Shown one piece after another: positions 16,546 to 27,490 of a stretch of 64,000 nt of DNA. Position 1 is the first letter of the stretch, and every line of letters begins with the position of its first letter. This DNA comes from Eublepharis macularius (Eukaryota > Chordata > Lepidosauria > Squamata > Eublepharidae), in the NCBI RefSeq assembly GCF_028583425.1, contig NC_072800.1:11855001-11919000 (forward strand), read 5' to 3'. The notes below the pieces were generated by a model. It was not told where the DNA came from. It searched no databases and worked only from the letters and a program-made list of their open reading frames with translations. Made by a program: the position numbers and the translations under genes.

Positions 16546-16771
16546 ATTATAATAATAATAACTTCACTTATATACCGCTCTTCAAGACAGATTAGTGCTT
16601 CCCCCAAAGCGGTGAACAAGTTAGTGTTATTATTCTCCCCACAATACAGCTGGGGAGCTGGGGCTGAGAGGAGTGGCTTACCCAAGGCCTCCTGCTGAGC
16701 TCATGGCAGTAGTGGGATTCGAACCAGTAGAGTGCTGATTTGCAGCCAAATCACTTAACCACTGTGCTACA
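16546..16771 (-). repeat. tRNA-derived SINE, family S2
   Basis: On the minus strand it starts 'GTAGCACAGTGGTTAAGTG', has a B box GGTTCGAATCC and ends 'GCGGTATATAAGTGAAG' plus (TTA)n. It differs from family S1 in the body. A second copy lies at 36779-37010. Confidence 0.8.
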
Positions 16772-16779
16772 GGAGTGTC

Positions 16780-17400
16780 ATAATTATGTCATAATTAGCG
16801 GCAAGCAAAGAGTCCTAATCTTGCAAGTAAATCCACAAAGGTACTTACTGGCCTGCATTTTAAAAACTTGTTCCCCTGCCAACATATACCAAATTTGCCA
16901 AAAGGAAAAAGATGCTGTTTGTATTTGCCGTGGTATCATATTCTCTCGGGGTTTTTTTCATATCCAGGGACTCCCTATCATAACTGTAAAAATATCCCAT
17001 CTCTTCCAGTTCAGAGTCATTCATCCCTCCGCCGTCAATAATTGCTCATCATTAGGTCCAATTATAGCATTAAAATCACCAGCAATTCATGACTTAGCAT
17101 TGGGATAAGATGTTGCTAATTTTTCGACTAAGTCCCCTAGCTCCCTCCAATTGCTCAAAATGGTGTTTTTATTTCTAACAGGTGGTAAATAAACTCTTAT
17201 CAATATAAGGGAATCATTGCTAAATTTTATATACGCAGCTAGAGTCAATGAAGAAGATTCCTTCTGCTCTATTGAGATACATTGTATTATGTTAGAAATT
17301 AAACAAGCCAGACCTGCTTTAGGGTGTCCACTATAGTTAACCTGATTGAGCTTTAACTGAAAATGCAACATAAGCTGTTTAACAGATTTTGTTGGTTGAC
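16780..17400 (-). pseudogene. LINE fragment with AP-endonuclease domain
   Basis: On the minus strand the frame 17371-17087 includes 'GHPKAGLACLISNIIQ', 'LILIRVYLPPV', and 'NWRELGDLVEKLATSYPNA'. Just beyond an in-frame stop, the sequence gives 'AGDFNA', the classical motif of the LINE apurinic endonuclease. The rest is broken. The clade cannot be set from this fragment. It may belong with the C-terminal LINE piece at 39740-40080. Confidence 0.65.
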
Positions 17401-17562
17401 CGTGTTTGCTGGAGCAATATAATCTGTTTTTTTTTAAAGGGTTCTATCGCTGGTGTTTGGACTCTAGAATTCCAACCTGCTTCATCCCAAGACAGTACTT
17501 TCACCTGGGGTCCATAGAGTAGGTCTTGCATCATCTCTGTAATAATAACTTGTTCATATACT
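17401..17562. other. unassigned, possibly more of the LINE fragment
   Basis: No clear feature; AT-rich. Confidence 0.3.
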
Positions 17563-17779
17563 GGTGGTGGAGAGTGCTTTCAGGTCATAGCTGATTTATG
17601 GCAACCCCTGGTGGGGTTTTCAAGGCAAGAGACTAACAGGGGGAGTTTACCATTGCCTGCCTCAGCAACCCTGGTCTTCGTTGGAGGTCTCCCATCCAAT
17701 TACTAACCAAGGCTGACCCTGCTTAGATTCTGAGATCTAATGAGATCAGACTCACCTGGGCTATCCAGGTCAGGGCTGT
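17563..17779 (-). repeat. 5S-rRNA-derived SINE, minus strand
   Basis: The minus strand reads 'CTGATCTCATTAGATCTCAG', 'AAGCAGGGTCAGCCTTGGTT' and 'TTGGATGGGAGACCTCC', matching the internal promoter half of 5S rRNA. A non-5S body and a 'GGGTTGCCATAAATCAGC...' tail follow. It is not a functional 5S gene. Another full copy is at 29905-30082 and a 3' half at 38220-38310. Confidence 0.85.
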
Positions 17780-18084
17780 TCATATACTACAAGTCATTAT
17801 TATACTATCACCTCAGGTTCCACAGGTAAAGGGACCACTGTCCCTTTGCCATTATTCTCAAATTATTGAGGACTACTAGTCAATTGAGAAGGAGGAGAAG
17901 AAATATCAATTATAGTTTTATCAAGCTAAGGATTATTGACTAATTGAAGGGAACTTTGATGCAATTTCTCTAGTAATTTCTGAAGAAGCCGAAATCACTT
18001 TATTGTATTATTGTGCTCATTTGCAGTCAAAGTTCAGAAAGATGAAAACAAGTTAGCCTCAATAGGTTTTAACACTAAATTAGT
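17780..18084. other. unassigned DNA
   Basis: AT-rich, no feature recognised. Confidence 0.35.
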
Positions 18085-18266
18085 GGCCGTTTTCACACTG
18101 CTTACTGGCCACAAAACATCGCACCAGGCTCCTGGAACGACAGCGTCTTCCTGGCATGATTTCGCACGAGAACTGCAGTTCTCACGTGAAATCGCGCCAG
18201 GAAGACGCTGTTGTTCTGGGCGCTTGGCGCAATGTTCCATAGCCAGGAAGCAGTGTGAAAACAGCC
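18085..18266. mobile_element. palindromic MITE, GGCCGTTTTCACACTGC family, copy 2
   Basis: Same ends and interior as 15887-16068. Flanks AGT and GGT agree at 2 of 3 bases. The right end is slightly changed (AAAACAGCC). Confidence 0.8.
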
Positions 18267-18544
18267 GGTGTTTGAATTCTGGAATCTACTTGCCCAAAGG
18301 GTGTCTTGATTGGATCCATCAGTTAAATCAGGGATTGGGCATTCTTTCCTATTATTTCCTTCAGAGAGTTCTATAGTCTCCCCGACAGAATTCTGGCACT
18401 GCATAGAAAAACTGTTCTGATCCCTTAAATCTTTACACTTCCCCTTCTCTATATTAGAGTTTTGAGTGTAAACATAATTCTGAATCTGCAAATCTCTCCC
18501 TTCACCCATGGACACTTCTAATCATGGCTACTTGTCCCTTACCT

Positions 18545-19239
18545 GTCAACCTGTGACTTAACTACAGTGATCCAAGCAATGGTCACCTCTAGGCTAGATT
18601 ACTGTAACTCGCTCTACGCGGGGCTGCCCTTGAGCCTGACCCGGAGATTACAGCTGGTACAAAATGCAGTGGCATATGTTGTTACAAGAGTGCCAAATAA
18701 GGAGCATATAACACTGTTCTTACGCGAGCTGCATTGGTTGCCAGTGGAGTACCAGATCAGATTCAAGGTTCTGGTATTGACCTATAAGGCCCTGTGCAGA
18801 CTGGGACCAGTGTTATCTATGGGACCGTCTCTCCCCATATATTCCCCGGAGAACACTCTGATCAGGGGACAAACAGCTGTTGGTGGTCCCTGGCCCCAAG
18901 GAGGCCCGCCTAGCCTCGGCTACAGCCAGGGCCTTTTCGGTCCTGGCTCCCACCTGGTGGAACGCTCTGTCTGCTGAAATCAGGGCCCAGCAGGACCTAC
19001 TATCTTTTCACCAGGCTCTGCAAGACAGAGTTGTTCAGCCAGGCTAGGCTGAACAGCTGAGGCTGGGCCTCCGCCGGCCTGAAAAAAGGGGTGTATAAAT
19101 CTTAACCCTCCCTGTGAAGGCTGTCCACCATCCTGTTTTAAATGTGTTGTTTTTAATGTACATGAATTTTTTAATTGTATTTTTAATATGTTGTTATCCT
19201 CCCGGAGCCCGCTTGCGGGGAGGGCGGAATAGAAATCTG
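18545..19239 (+). pseudogene. 5'-truncated L2 LINE, RT C-terminus and 3' UTR
   Basis: The plus-strand frame 18567-18977 encodes 'SRLDYCNSLYAGLP', 'RRLQLVQNAVA' and 'ELHWLPVEYQIRFKVLVLTYKAL', typical of the region after the reverse transcriptase domain in vertebrate L2 elements. The frame fails near 18977. The 3' UTR ends in 'GCCCGCTTGCGGGGAGGGCG', and an (AAAC)n tail follows. L2 3' ends without coding part occur at 22533-22886 and 36428-36684. Confidence 0.85.
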
Positions 19240-19324
19240 AAACAAACAAACAAACAAACAAACAAACAAACAAACAAACAAACAAACAAACAAACAAACA
19301 AACAAACAAACAAACAAACAAACA
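19240..19324 (+). repeat. (AAAC)n microsatellite, about 21 units
   Basis: Uninterrupted AAAC/CAAA repeat of roughly 84 bases, directly after the L2 3' end, so it is probably the expanded tail of that insertion. The minus-strand frame through it gives only CLFV repeats. Confidence 0.95.
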
Positions 19325-19708
19325 GTCTGCAGTGTCTTTCATGTTCTTTTATTCTTGTCTGGATGCTACGCTTTGTGGTCCCGATGTAAACTTGTCCACA
19401 GCTGCAGGGTATACGGTATACTCCTGCAGAGGTGAGGGGGTCTCTGCTGTCTTTTGCTGATCGTAGCATCTGTTGTATTTTTCGGGTGGGTCTGAATACT
19501 GCTTGAAGGTTATGCTTTTTCATAAGCTTTCCCATCTGATCAGTAATCCCTCTGATATATGGCAAAAACACTTTTCCTGTAGGAGACTGTTTTTCCTTGG
19601 TTGTTTGATTCATCCTGGGTTTGATTGCTCTTCGGATTTCATTTCTGGAGTAGCCATTTGCCTGAAGTGCGTGGTTTAGATGATTAATTTCCTCATTGAG
19701 GAAATTAC
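19325..19708 (-). pseudogene. Penelope-like element fragment, minus-strand arm
   Basis: The minus strand encodes 'FLNEEINHLNHALQANGYS', 'FLPYIRGITDQMGKLMKKHN', 'FRPTRKIQQMLRSAKD' and then 'GVYRIPCSCGQVYIGTTKRS', the start of a GIY-YIG endonuclease domain. This is the linker-to-endonuclease region of Penelope-like retroelements. It lies head-to-head with the plus-strand arm at 19738-20405. Confidence 0.85.
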
Positions 19709-19737
19709 TCTGTATACTCTGCAGGAGTATACCTGCA

Positions 19738-20405
19738 TACCTGTATACTCTGCAGGAGTATACCGTATACCCTGCAGCTGTGGACAAGTTTACATCGGGA
19801 CCACAAAGCGTAGCATCCAGACAAGAATAAAAGAACATGAAAGACACTGCAGACTTGGACAACCTGAAAAATCAGCAGTGGCTGAACATAGCCTAATGCA
19901 AACAGGGCACAGTATCTTATTCCAGGACACCAAAATACTGGACAACACTTCCAACTACTTTGTCAGACTGCACAGGGAAGCCATTGAAATTCACAAGCAT
20001 AAGCAAAACTTCAACAGGAAAGAAGAAACCTTAAGAATGAACAGAGCATGGTTTCCAGTTCTGAAAAACACCAGGCTAACAAAACATTCTATCCCCGACA
20101 ATAGCCCTGCAGAGAAGATTAGCACATCATGTACCAATCCATATGCAAAAGAACCTCCTCAGGATACAGTGAAGCCTCCCGCCATTAGCATTCCACACCC
20201 GGGGAAACTCTTACAGGATGACTCAGCTCAACCCCACCCCTCCTGAGTAGATACAAATGACCTACATCTTTTCCACACTGTGACACTGAGAGATCTCTGT
20301 CTTTTGGTGCTACACCTCTGAAGATGCCAGCCACAGCTGCTGGCGAAACATCAGGAACTACAATGCCAAGACCACGGCAATACAGCCCGGAAAACCCACA
20401 ACAAC
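19738..20405 (+). pseudogene. Penelope-like element fragment, plus-strand arm with GIY-YIG domain and 3' UTR
   Basis: The plus-strand frame to 20246 starts at 'GVYRIPCSCGQVYIGTTKRS', runs through the GIY-YIG nuclease ('AVAEHSLMQTGHSI', 'LHREAIEIHKHKQNFNRKEE') and reaches a stop. The 3' UTR contains 'CTGAAGATGCCAGCCACAGC' and 'TGGCGAAACATCAGGAA', a widespread reptilian Penelope tail. About 107 bases at its start are an exact inverted copy of the end of the minus-strand arm. Reverse transcriptase is absent. The piece abuts a CR1 fragment at 20406. Confidence 0.88.
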
Positions 20406-21352
20406 CATTAAGCCCATTGCTTCGGGTCCTACCCTCTGCTGCCAACTGGAACAGCTCCTTGCCCTCCTCCAAATGACAGCCTTTCAAATATTTAAAGAGA
20501 GCAATCATGTCCCCCCTCAATCTCCTCTTCTCCAAACTAAACATTCCCAAGGCCCTCAGCCTTTCCTCGTAGGGCTCAGTCTCCAGACCCCTGATCATCC
20601 TCGTTGCTGTCCTCTGCACCCTCTCGATGTTGGCCACATCCTTTTTGAAGTAAGCCTCCAGAACTGCACACAATACTCCAGGTGCGGCCTGACCAAGGCA
20701 GTAGAGAGAGGGGCTATACAACCTCCTGCGAGTTTGACACTATGGCCCTTTTGATACAACCCAAGATTGAATTAGCCTTTTTTGCCACCGCATCACATTG
20801 ACTGCTCATATTTAGTTTACAGTCCACTCTTACCCCAAGATCCCTTTCACATATACTACTGCCCATAAGTGTATCCCCCATCCAGTATTTGTGCTTCCCA
20901 TTCTTGTGGCCCAGATGTAATACTGTGCACTTGTCTTTGTTGAATTGCATCCTATTCACAGCTGCCCACTTCTCCAGAGTATTCAGGTCTTGTTGAATTT
21001 TAATTCTGTCTTCTTGGGTGTTTGCTACCCCTCCCAATTTGCTATCATCAGCAAATTTAATGAGCAGCCCTTCCACTCCTTCATCCAGATCATTGATAAA
21101 AATATTGAAAAGTACCGGGCCCGAAACCGAGCCCTGCGGCACCCCACTGGACACCTCCCTCCAATCTGATGAAACGTCGTTGACCACCACTCTTTGAGTG
21201 CGGTCCTCCAACCAGTTCCCTATCCACCGAACTGTCCTATAGTCCAGTCCACAGTCTTCCAGTTTGCCCATCAGAATGTCATGGGGGACCTTATCAAAAG
21301 CTTTACTGAAATCCAGATAAATCACGTCAGCAGAGTTCCCCCGATCCATATA
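20406..21352 (-). pseudogene. CR1 LINE fragment, reverse transcriptase C-terminal half
   Basis: On the minus strand the frame 21349-20714 encodes 'VIYLDFSKAFDKVPHDIL', 'SSGVPQGSVSGPVLFNIFI' and 'LLIKFADDSKLGG' (the RT FADD box). It continues, after a frameshift near 20715, with the 'ERVQRTATRMIRGLE' and 'FSLEKRRLRGDMIALFKYL' region. The element lacks its 5' part and also its 3' end, which stops at the Penelope junction. CR1 is the standard LINE of sauropsid genomes. Similar pieces lie at 47216-47762 and 61746-62690. Confidence 0.9.
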
Positions 21353-21933
21353 GATAAACAGATAAATATTTTTTTCCTGTTTGCTTCATTTAAAATAAAA
21401 TTAAAAGTGACTCACATTTGCAGCTTTGGCTTGAGGATATCACTTGGTATGGAAAGGTTCATAGCCTAAACGATTCTATAAATCAATGTAAATGAAGGGA
21501 TGGTTTCACTGGAAAGGCCCCCTTTGGAAACATTTCATAAGCAGAAGCCCTGCAGCGAGTTTGCATACTTTAGTAACATACATAATTAAGAAGTACTGCA
21601 ATTAGCATGGTGGGAAGTCTGACAAGTCTCTCTCACCAGCTGAGACTTGTAGCCAGCTAGGATAGCCAGGAACCCCCCATTTCTGAGCGCGGCAGTTTTC
21701 TTCAGAGCCCACGAAATCATTACAGTGCCTTTAAAATCAATCATTTTTACAATAGAATACATTTCAGGGTCTGAGGTCCCCCTTGCCCCATGTTTTTGTA
21801 GCACTCAAACCAATTTGCTGTTTTATGTTTGAGTTTAAGTTTGTCAATCTGAGTTTGTATACTAACAACCTTAATAGAAATAGAGTCATACAACGGATCA
21901 TGCTTTTTTTCTTTTTTAAAGTATAGCTTTAAC
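21353..21933. other. unassigned DNA
   Basis: AT-rich, no feature recognised. Confidence 0.4.
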
Positions 21934-22294
21934 CAGGGCTTTTTTTCTGGGAAAAGAAGTGGTGGAACTCAGTGGGTTGCCAGCACAGGGGGCAACTCTT
22001 GGTGGGAGGTGGTGCCCCTGGTACCACATGTGTGCACGCAAAGTGCGTGCATGTTCCCAGGACCAACGACATCACTTTGGGTCAGCTGGAACAAGGGGGG
22101 AGTTTTTAAAAGTTTAAATTGCCTTCAGCAAAAATGATCACATGGCTGGTGGCCCCGCCCCCTGATCTCCAGACAGAGGTCAATCTAAACTCCCCTCTGT
22201 CTGGAGATCAGGGGGCGGGACCACCAGCCATGTGATCATTTTTAAGAGGTTCCGGAACTCCATTCCACCGTGTTCCAGCTGAAAAAAAGCCCTG
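21934..22294. mobile_element. hAT-type foldback MITE, copy 4
   Basis: CAGGGCTTTTTTTCTGGG to GAAAAAAAGCCCTG with a perfect 8-bp duplication GCTTTAAC (21926-21933 and 22295-22302). It holds the long left arm with 'AGGACCAACGACATCAC', like copy 1. Confidence 0.95.
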
Positions 22295-22532
22295 GCTTTA
22301 ACAGAATTGATGGCTGCCACATACGTTCATACGAATGAGCGATTTTTAGTGCCTGGTAGCCATCATATTAAATCATATTAAATGGCCTGGTAGCCATCAT
22401 ATTAAAGTTTAGATGGTGATGGTGATGATGATGATGAAATCAGCTCAAAACGGGATGCAAATAATACGGATTCCATCATCCTCCCAAGATTGCAGAGGCA
22501 AAAGTGCACACTTGAGAGTGATACACTTCTGA
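22295..22532. other. unassigned DNA with GATGGT/GATGAT run
   Basis: A short (GAT)n-like tract is at 22413-22437. Otherwise nothing recognised. Confidence 0.4.
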
Positions 22533-22886
22533 GAACATATTTAGGCCATTCTCCAGGCTTCTCTGTCTACCGAGACCAGGGCCCGGCAGGATTTACTATC
22601 TTTCTGCTGGGCCTGTAAGACAAAGATGTTCCACCAGGCATATGGCTGAGGCTGGGCTAGGCTTCCACCGGCCTGGAAAGAGGAGAAGAGAAGATTTGAG
22701 CCCTGCCGATCAGAGTCGTCCACCATCTGGCTGCTGTCTGGCATATTAGCCATTATATTGAAATTTTAAACTGGTTTATTGCTTTTATGATGTAAATTGT
22801 GTGACATGTTTTTATTGATGTAATCCGCCCTGAGCCTGCTTGCAGGGAGGGTGGAATACAAGTCTAAATTAAATAAATTAAATAAA
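22533..22886 (+). repeat. L2 LINE 3' end
   Basis: Shares 'CAGGGCCCGGCAGGATTTAC' and 'CCGCCCTGAGCCTGCTTGCA' with the L2 at 18545-19239, ending in (AAATT)n. No coding capacity. Confidence 0.7.
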
Positions 22887-22924
22887 TTAAAATTCTCTTT
22901 CAATAATTTTGGCATGGAATTTCA

Positions 22925-23190
22925 AATTTATTTTATTTTTTAAACCTTGTTTACTTCATTTATAGCCCGCCTTTCTCACTGAAGCTCAAGGTAGATTACA
23001 AAATATAAAGAAACAATTCAATCAGACAGCAAAAACATGTAATAAACAATGCAGTAGAACTAGAATGACAGAACTGGAAAGCAATGCAACAAAACAAAGC
23101 CACAAAAGAAACCATGGTCAAAGGCATGATTAGAACAATGTGCGGTGCTTCTAAGCTGTAACAGAAACAACCCTGATATTCTTGAAATAA
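22925..23190 (-). repeat. probable LINE tail on the minus strand
   Basis: 'TTTATAGCCCGCCTTTCTCA' followed by 'GCTCAAGGTAGATTACAAA' is the reverse complement of a common LINE/SINE tail in sauropsids. Family uncertain. Confidence 0.4.
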
Positions 23191-23204
23191 GCAAGCACAA
23201 CAGT

Positions 23205-23400
23205 TGCTTAGAAAAGAGTAAGACTCCAGTAGCACCTGTAAGACTAACAAAATTTGTGGTAGGGTAGGAGTTTTCGTGAGTCACAGCTCACTTCTTCAGA
23301 TACACCACTTCTTCAGGTTATCTGAAGAAGTGAGCTGTGACTCATGAAAGCTCATACCCTGCCACAAATGTTGTCAGTCTTATAGGTGTTACTGGACTCT
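23205..23400. repeat. inverted pair of a dispersed repeat end
   Basis: 'CCAGTAGCACCTGTAAGACT' to 'CTCACTTCTTCAGAT' is followed at once by its reverse complement ('TCTGAAGAAGTGAGCTGTGA' to 'ACTGGACTCTTGC'). The same unit, in single orientation, occurs at 30786-30925 and near 55830-55920. This unit is common in reptile genomes; here it forms a hairpin of nearly 200 bases. Confidence 0.6.
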
Positions 23401-23435
23401 TGCTCTTTTTTTACTGCTACAGACATACTAACACT

Positions 23436-23691
23436 CAGGGCTTTTTTTTCTGGGAAAAGAGGTGGTGGAACTCAGTGGGTTGCCCTCGGAGAAAACGGTC
23501 ACATGGCTGGTGGCCCCGCCCCCTGATCTCCAGACAGAGGGGAGTTGAGATTGCCCTCTGCGCCACGGCGCAGAGGGCAATCTAAACTCCCCTCTGTCTG
23601 GAGATCAGGGGGCAGGGCCACCAGCCATGTGACCGTTTTCCCAAGGTGCCGAAACTCTGTTCCACCGCGTTCCAGCTGAAAAAAAGCCCTG
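23436..23691. mobile_element. hAT-type foldback MITE, copy 5
   Basis: CAGGGCTTTTTTTTCTGGG to GAAAAAAAGCCCTG, perfect 8-bp duplication CTAACACT (23428-23435 and 23692-23699). A compact copy in which the central palindrome is nearly perfect around GCGCCACGGCGC. Confidence 0.95.
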
Positions 23692-23699
23692 CTAACACT

Positions 23700-24929
23700 A
23701 CCCATCTTGATCTAACAGTTGCTTAAAGAGAACACTGCATCGAAGTCAAGAGCAGTCTCACGGTTTATTCTTATGATGCTGAAACGTCATTCTGAATACT
23801 TCAGCAACACTCAATGACATTCACACTGCTCAAAGGAAGAGGAGAAGGGCCACCTGATCCGTTCCCTCTTTGTGAAGTGCAGTTAAGTACCATGGGGCTA
23901 ATACTGGATGTCTTGTTAGACATCGATTCCCATTCCATCACCACCTGAGCCCCTCGGAGAAGGGAGATAGTGCAGGCTGTTTCTGCTGGGATACAGGAAC
24001 CCCAACACCAAACCCTCCTTACGCTGGAAATCAGATGAGCCTAGGCAGCCCTGCCAGCTATGACGCTTCTAAATCTGCAAAGCCCTACTTTGGACAGTAT
24101 AACTTGTTGCTGAGGGACCTCATCAAACTGCCTGCCTGCTCCAGGAACATAGACCTATGAGTGCCTGAGAAGCACATCAAATTACTATGATAAATGTGAC
24201 ATATAGATAGTTTACAAAATGCCCATTAAAGACACCATTCCAGATCTGGTGGCCCTCAGGCAGGCTGGCCAGGAGTTGAGAAGACTCAAGCAGGGCTTCT
24301 ATAGCAGCTTAGCCTGTACTGGGAGCCAAGACTTGCCCACTAATTACATAGGGCAAAGGGGAACTTCATTGACTCTTTACCTCAGGGTTCCCCAGCCTTT
24401 ATGAGCTTGGAATTCTGACACACGGTGGTGGGCACGACCACAAAATGGCTGCCACAAGTGGTGGAGCCGACCACGTGTGAGGTCATGCCTAACTCAAATA
24501 ATAACTCTTCCACATTTCAGGCAGAACTCTGTTTTACAGGATACCTTTTTAAAGGAACATATCATTTAAAAAATTTTTCTTGCGTTCACACAGCTTACCT
24601 TCAGGCATACAGTGAAGATCCTTGAGTTGTGGTGGCAGCTGCTGTGGAAGCATCTTTTTAAAAATCTGTTCATCCAATCAGGTCTCCCATGGCCAAGCTG
24701 GACAAAAGCCCCACCTGGCCCTGCCTGTTTTCTAAAAATTCTTGGTGACCACCAGGAAATTGGGGACCACGTTGGGGATTCTTGCTAGCTTATCTGATTC
24801 TCAAGGCCAGAGCTGCAGTACATCTGGTGGCCATCTGTTGGGTGGCACTGTAGAGCAGCAGGAGCGCAGGCTTTACCTTTTGCCTGCAAGCTTATCTGGT
24901 GGCATAGGGAAAAAGCTGCCTGAGGGTCA
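23700..24929. other. unassigned DNA
   Basis: No gene or named repeat recognised. Short ORFs lack motifs. Confidence 0.4.
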
Positions 24930-25260
24930 AAACACACGAGACGCATGGGCGAGTGTCGGAACCTGCACGGATCCCTGGGAATTGTAGTTAAAAAAACCCC
25001 AGTCTCTCAATGTGAATCTCAGCTGAGCTGGGGAGAATCGCAACTGGAGGGACTTTCTGTCTCTCTCACACACTCTCTTTCTTTCAAAAATCCTCTGGGA
25101 GCTTAAGATGAGGGTGGGGTGGGGGGTTGGGAATGACATAATAAGAGGCAGGGGGGAAAGCTGAGGTGTTTTACAAGCGAGAGAGAAACCCAGTCCCTCC
25201 CATTCTTCTGCTCCAGGCACGGTCCTGTTACATCCCACCCCCCTTCCCCCGTCTCTGAGC
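24930..25260. repeat. possible relative of the 26433-26811 inverted-repeat element
   Basis: 'ACACACGAGACGCATGGG' and 'TGGGAATTGTAGTTAAAA' resemble the left arm of 26433-26811, but the right arm is not clear. Tentative. Confidence 0.3.
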
Positions 25261-25567
25261 TCCTGAAGGAAAACCAGTCAATGGGATTTTTGAAAGAGAA
25301 TATTTAAAAGGGAATCTCTTTGTAAGAGAGTCTCTCCAGTCGAGTAGCTATTCTTTGCAAGAAAATTCAGTTCGCCTGGTTTTCCTCCAGTTGCTTGGGG
25401 AGGGGGGGGGGTACGACTTTCATTCCCAGGGAAGATTACAGGACCAATCAAGTGATCTTCACGTGAAATTCATTTCATGTGTTTCTACTCTGCTCTTCAG
25501 ATTCCTTGCACAACCCTGCCCCCCATGCATCTTATGTGCATGTAATGGTAATAATAATGATAATGAT
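25261..25567. other. unassigned DNA
   Basis: No feature recognised apart from a (G)n run near 25400. Confidence 0.35.
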
Positions 25568-25831
25568 AACAACAACAACAACAACAACAATGTTCAATTT
25601 ATATACTGCCCTTCAGGACAACTTAACACCCGTTCAGAGTGATTTACAAAGTGTGTTATTATTATCCCCACAACAAACACCCTGTGAGGTGGGTGGGGCT
25701 GAGAGAGCTCTGAGAGAGCTGTGACTGACCCAAGGTCACCCAGCTGGCTTCAAGTGGTGGAGTGGGAAATCAAACTCAGTTATCCAGATTAAAGTCCTGC
25801 CGTTCTTAACCACTAAACCATACTGGCTCCC
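25568..25831 (-). repeat. tRNA-derived SINE, family S1, with (CAA)n end
   Basis: Same body as 491-736, reverse orientation: 'TATATACTGCCCTTCAGGAC' through 'CTGGCTTCAAGTGGTGG' to the tRNA-like head. Its tail is a (CAA)n run at 25569-25590. Confidence 0.85.
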
Positions 25832-26432
25832 AAACACTTTGTACAAACATAGTCTTATAGGAAAACATAAAGTTGTCATAAATTGGAAAAGAGTAGCCCA
25901 TATTATCAAAGCTGCCAACAATTGTTCTCTTTCTAAAAGTTAGGGAGGAAACAAAGGCAAAAACTTGCTGACCTTTTCTGGCTGAATAAGCAACTGTTCC
26001 AATTCCTTTCAAAGAAGTCATTGTTAAAACAAATTGCTCTCAAAAGGCGTACCAGGAATCCTATCAATTTTGGGTATCGTTATATACAAGAGGGCCACTT
26101 AATAAAGCTGACTAATAATAGCAAATTAAGGGTGGTAATTATAGCCACTGCTAAGGCAGTACCATTAGAGTTCCAGTGTCAAGCACAAAGGTAGCATTGA
26201 CAGACTGGACTGATTTTGCTTATCTGGAGAGGCAAGGAAATCCTTCTTTTATTTGAATCATAATAGAGAATCCCAAAATCGCACAGTTAAGATCTTATAT
26301 GCAGAAGCATGCTCTCTGAATAGAAAAAGTACTGGGCGAGATATTGTAACTCTGGTTGTTATAGAGTTCCCTAGAAATAATTTGCATGACTATCAAAGTT
26401 CAACAAAAAAAAACAATGTGGAAGACTCGAAG
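25832..26432. other. unassigned DNA
   Basis: AT-rich; possibly an old LINE 5' piece, but I see no diagnostic motif. Confidence 0.35.
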
Positions 26433-26811
26433 TACACGAGATGCCTGGGTGTGTGTTCTTCACATGTCAGGAGATGCAATGTTAGCTGGGAAGTGTAGTT
26501 TTGAAAGACAGAGCTGGCGGAGATTGCTCTGGAGGGGACGGATTCTCTCATAGCTCTCCGTCGCTTCTGGTGTGCTGGACTATCTCCCCTTCAGGAGCTC
26601 TTACCCTGCCGCCCTCATTGCTTAAAACTTTGAATTAACCAAGCCGTGGCAGGGCAAAGGCTCCAGAAGGGGAGACGCCAGAGGCAGCGGAGGGCTGTGA
26701 GAGACTCTGTCCTATCTGGAGTGACCTTTGCTGGCTCTGTCTTTCAAAACTACACTTCCCAGCTAACATTGTGTCTCCCGTCACATGAAGAACATGGCCA
26801 TCATCTCATGG
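26433..26811. mobile_element. inverted-repeat element with about 70-base arms
   Basis: The left arm runs from 'ACGAGATGCCTGGGTG' through 'GCTGGGAAGTGTAGTTTTGA' to GACAGAGC. The right arm is its reverse complement, from 'GCTCTGTCTTTCAAAACTAC' to 'CATGGCCATCATCTC'. The interior of about 220 bases is non-coding. A related element lies at 63107-63512. It is a non-autonomous DNA element; superfamily unknown. Confidence 0.65.
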
Positions 26812-27490
26812 GCTTCTATTTAGTGCGAAAATGGCGCAATTTCCCGGCAAACACCCACCTTATTCCAACACTGATGCGATTTTCTCTCTTCTGCTTTGTG
26901 CTTGATAATCGCGATATTTTGCGCCTCAGTGCGAATGCCTCACATCGATGTTTTTCACCTCGCCACGCCATAGGCCCACCCTTTTTTTCTCTCCTCAATC
27001 CCAGAATCCATTTCTCCCACGACTCCCCCTTTTTTTTTTGTAATAATGTCCTTATATCGCTATAACGACATCACACAATGAAAATCTTCTTCTGATGAAA
27101 ACAAGTAAAAATGACTGAATTGCCATTAGAGAAATTTTTATTTTAACCCAAAACCACACCTCGCTAAAAATGGCCGTGTTCAGTCATTCTGGCCACTCCA
27201 TGGGCAGGAAAAAAGGGCAACCTATCAGTGTCGTTCTGGGTTGGGCTACCGGCATGTTTATCTAATGTTATTCCGTTATAGCGGAATTAAACGCCAAAAA
27301 AAAAAATAAAAAGGGGGAGGAGCTGCTTCTGCGCCCATTAGAGAGAATGGAACAGAGCGCTTAGGTGTGGACAGCTGGGAGAGCGAAGAAACGTGAGGTG
27401 ACCCAAAGAAACGTTACTGTGCCGATATCAGCGATGACGCTATATGCTGTAAATTTAACGGAACAGATGCCCGTGTGACGACGGCCCATG
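26812..27490. other. unassigned DNA with locally higher CG
   Basis: Contains several CG dinucleotides and 'GATATCAGCGATGACGC'-type strings. The right end 'GCCCGTGTGACGACGGCCC' resembles 15490-15513, so this may be a decayed DNA element. No gene. Confidence 0.3.

Noticed and set aside
19194..19342. Minus-strand frame with repeated CLFV residues
   Set aside because: Translation of the (AAAC)n microsatellite joined to the Penelope fragment.
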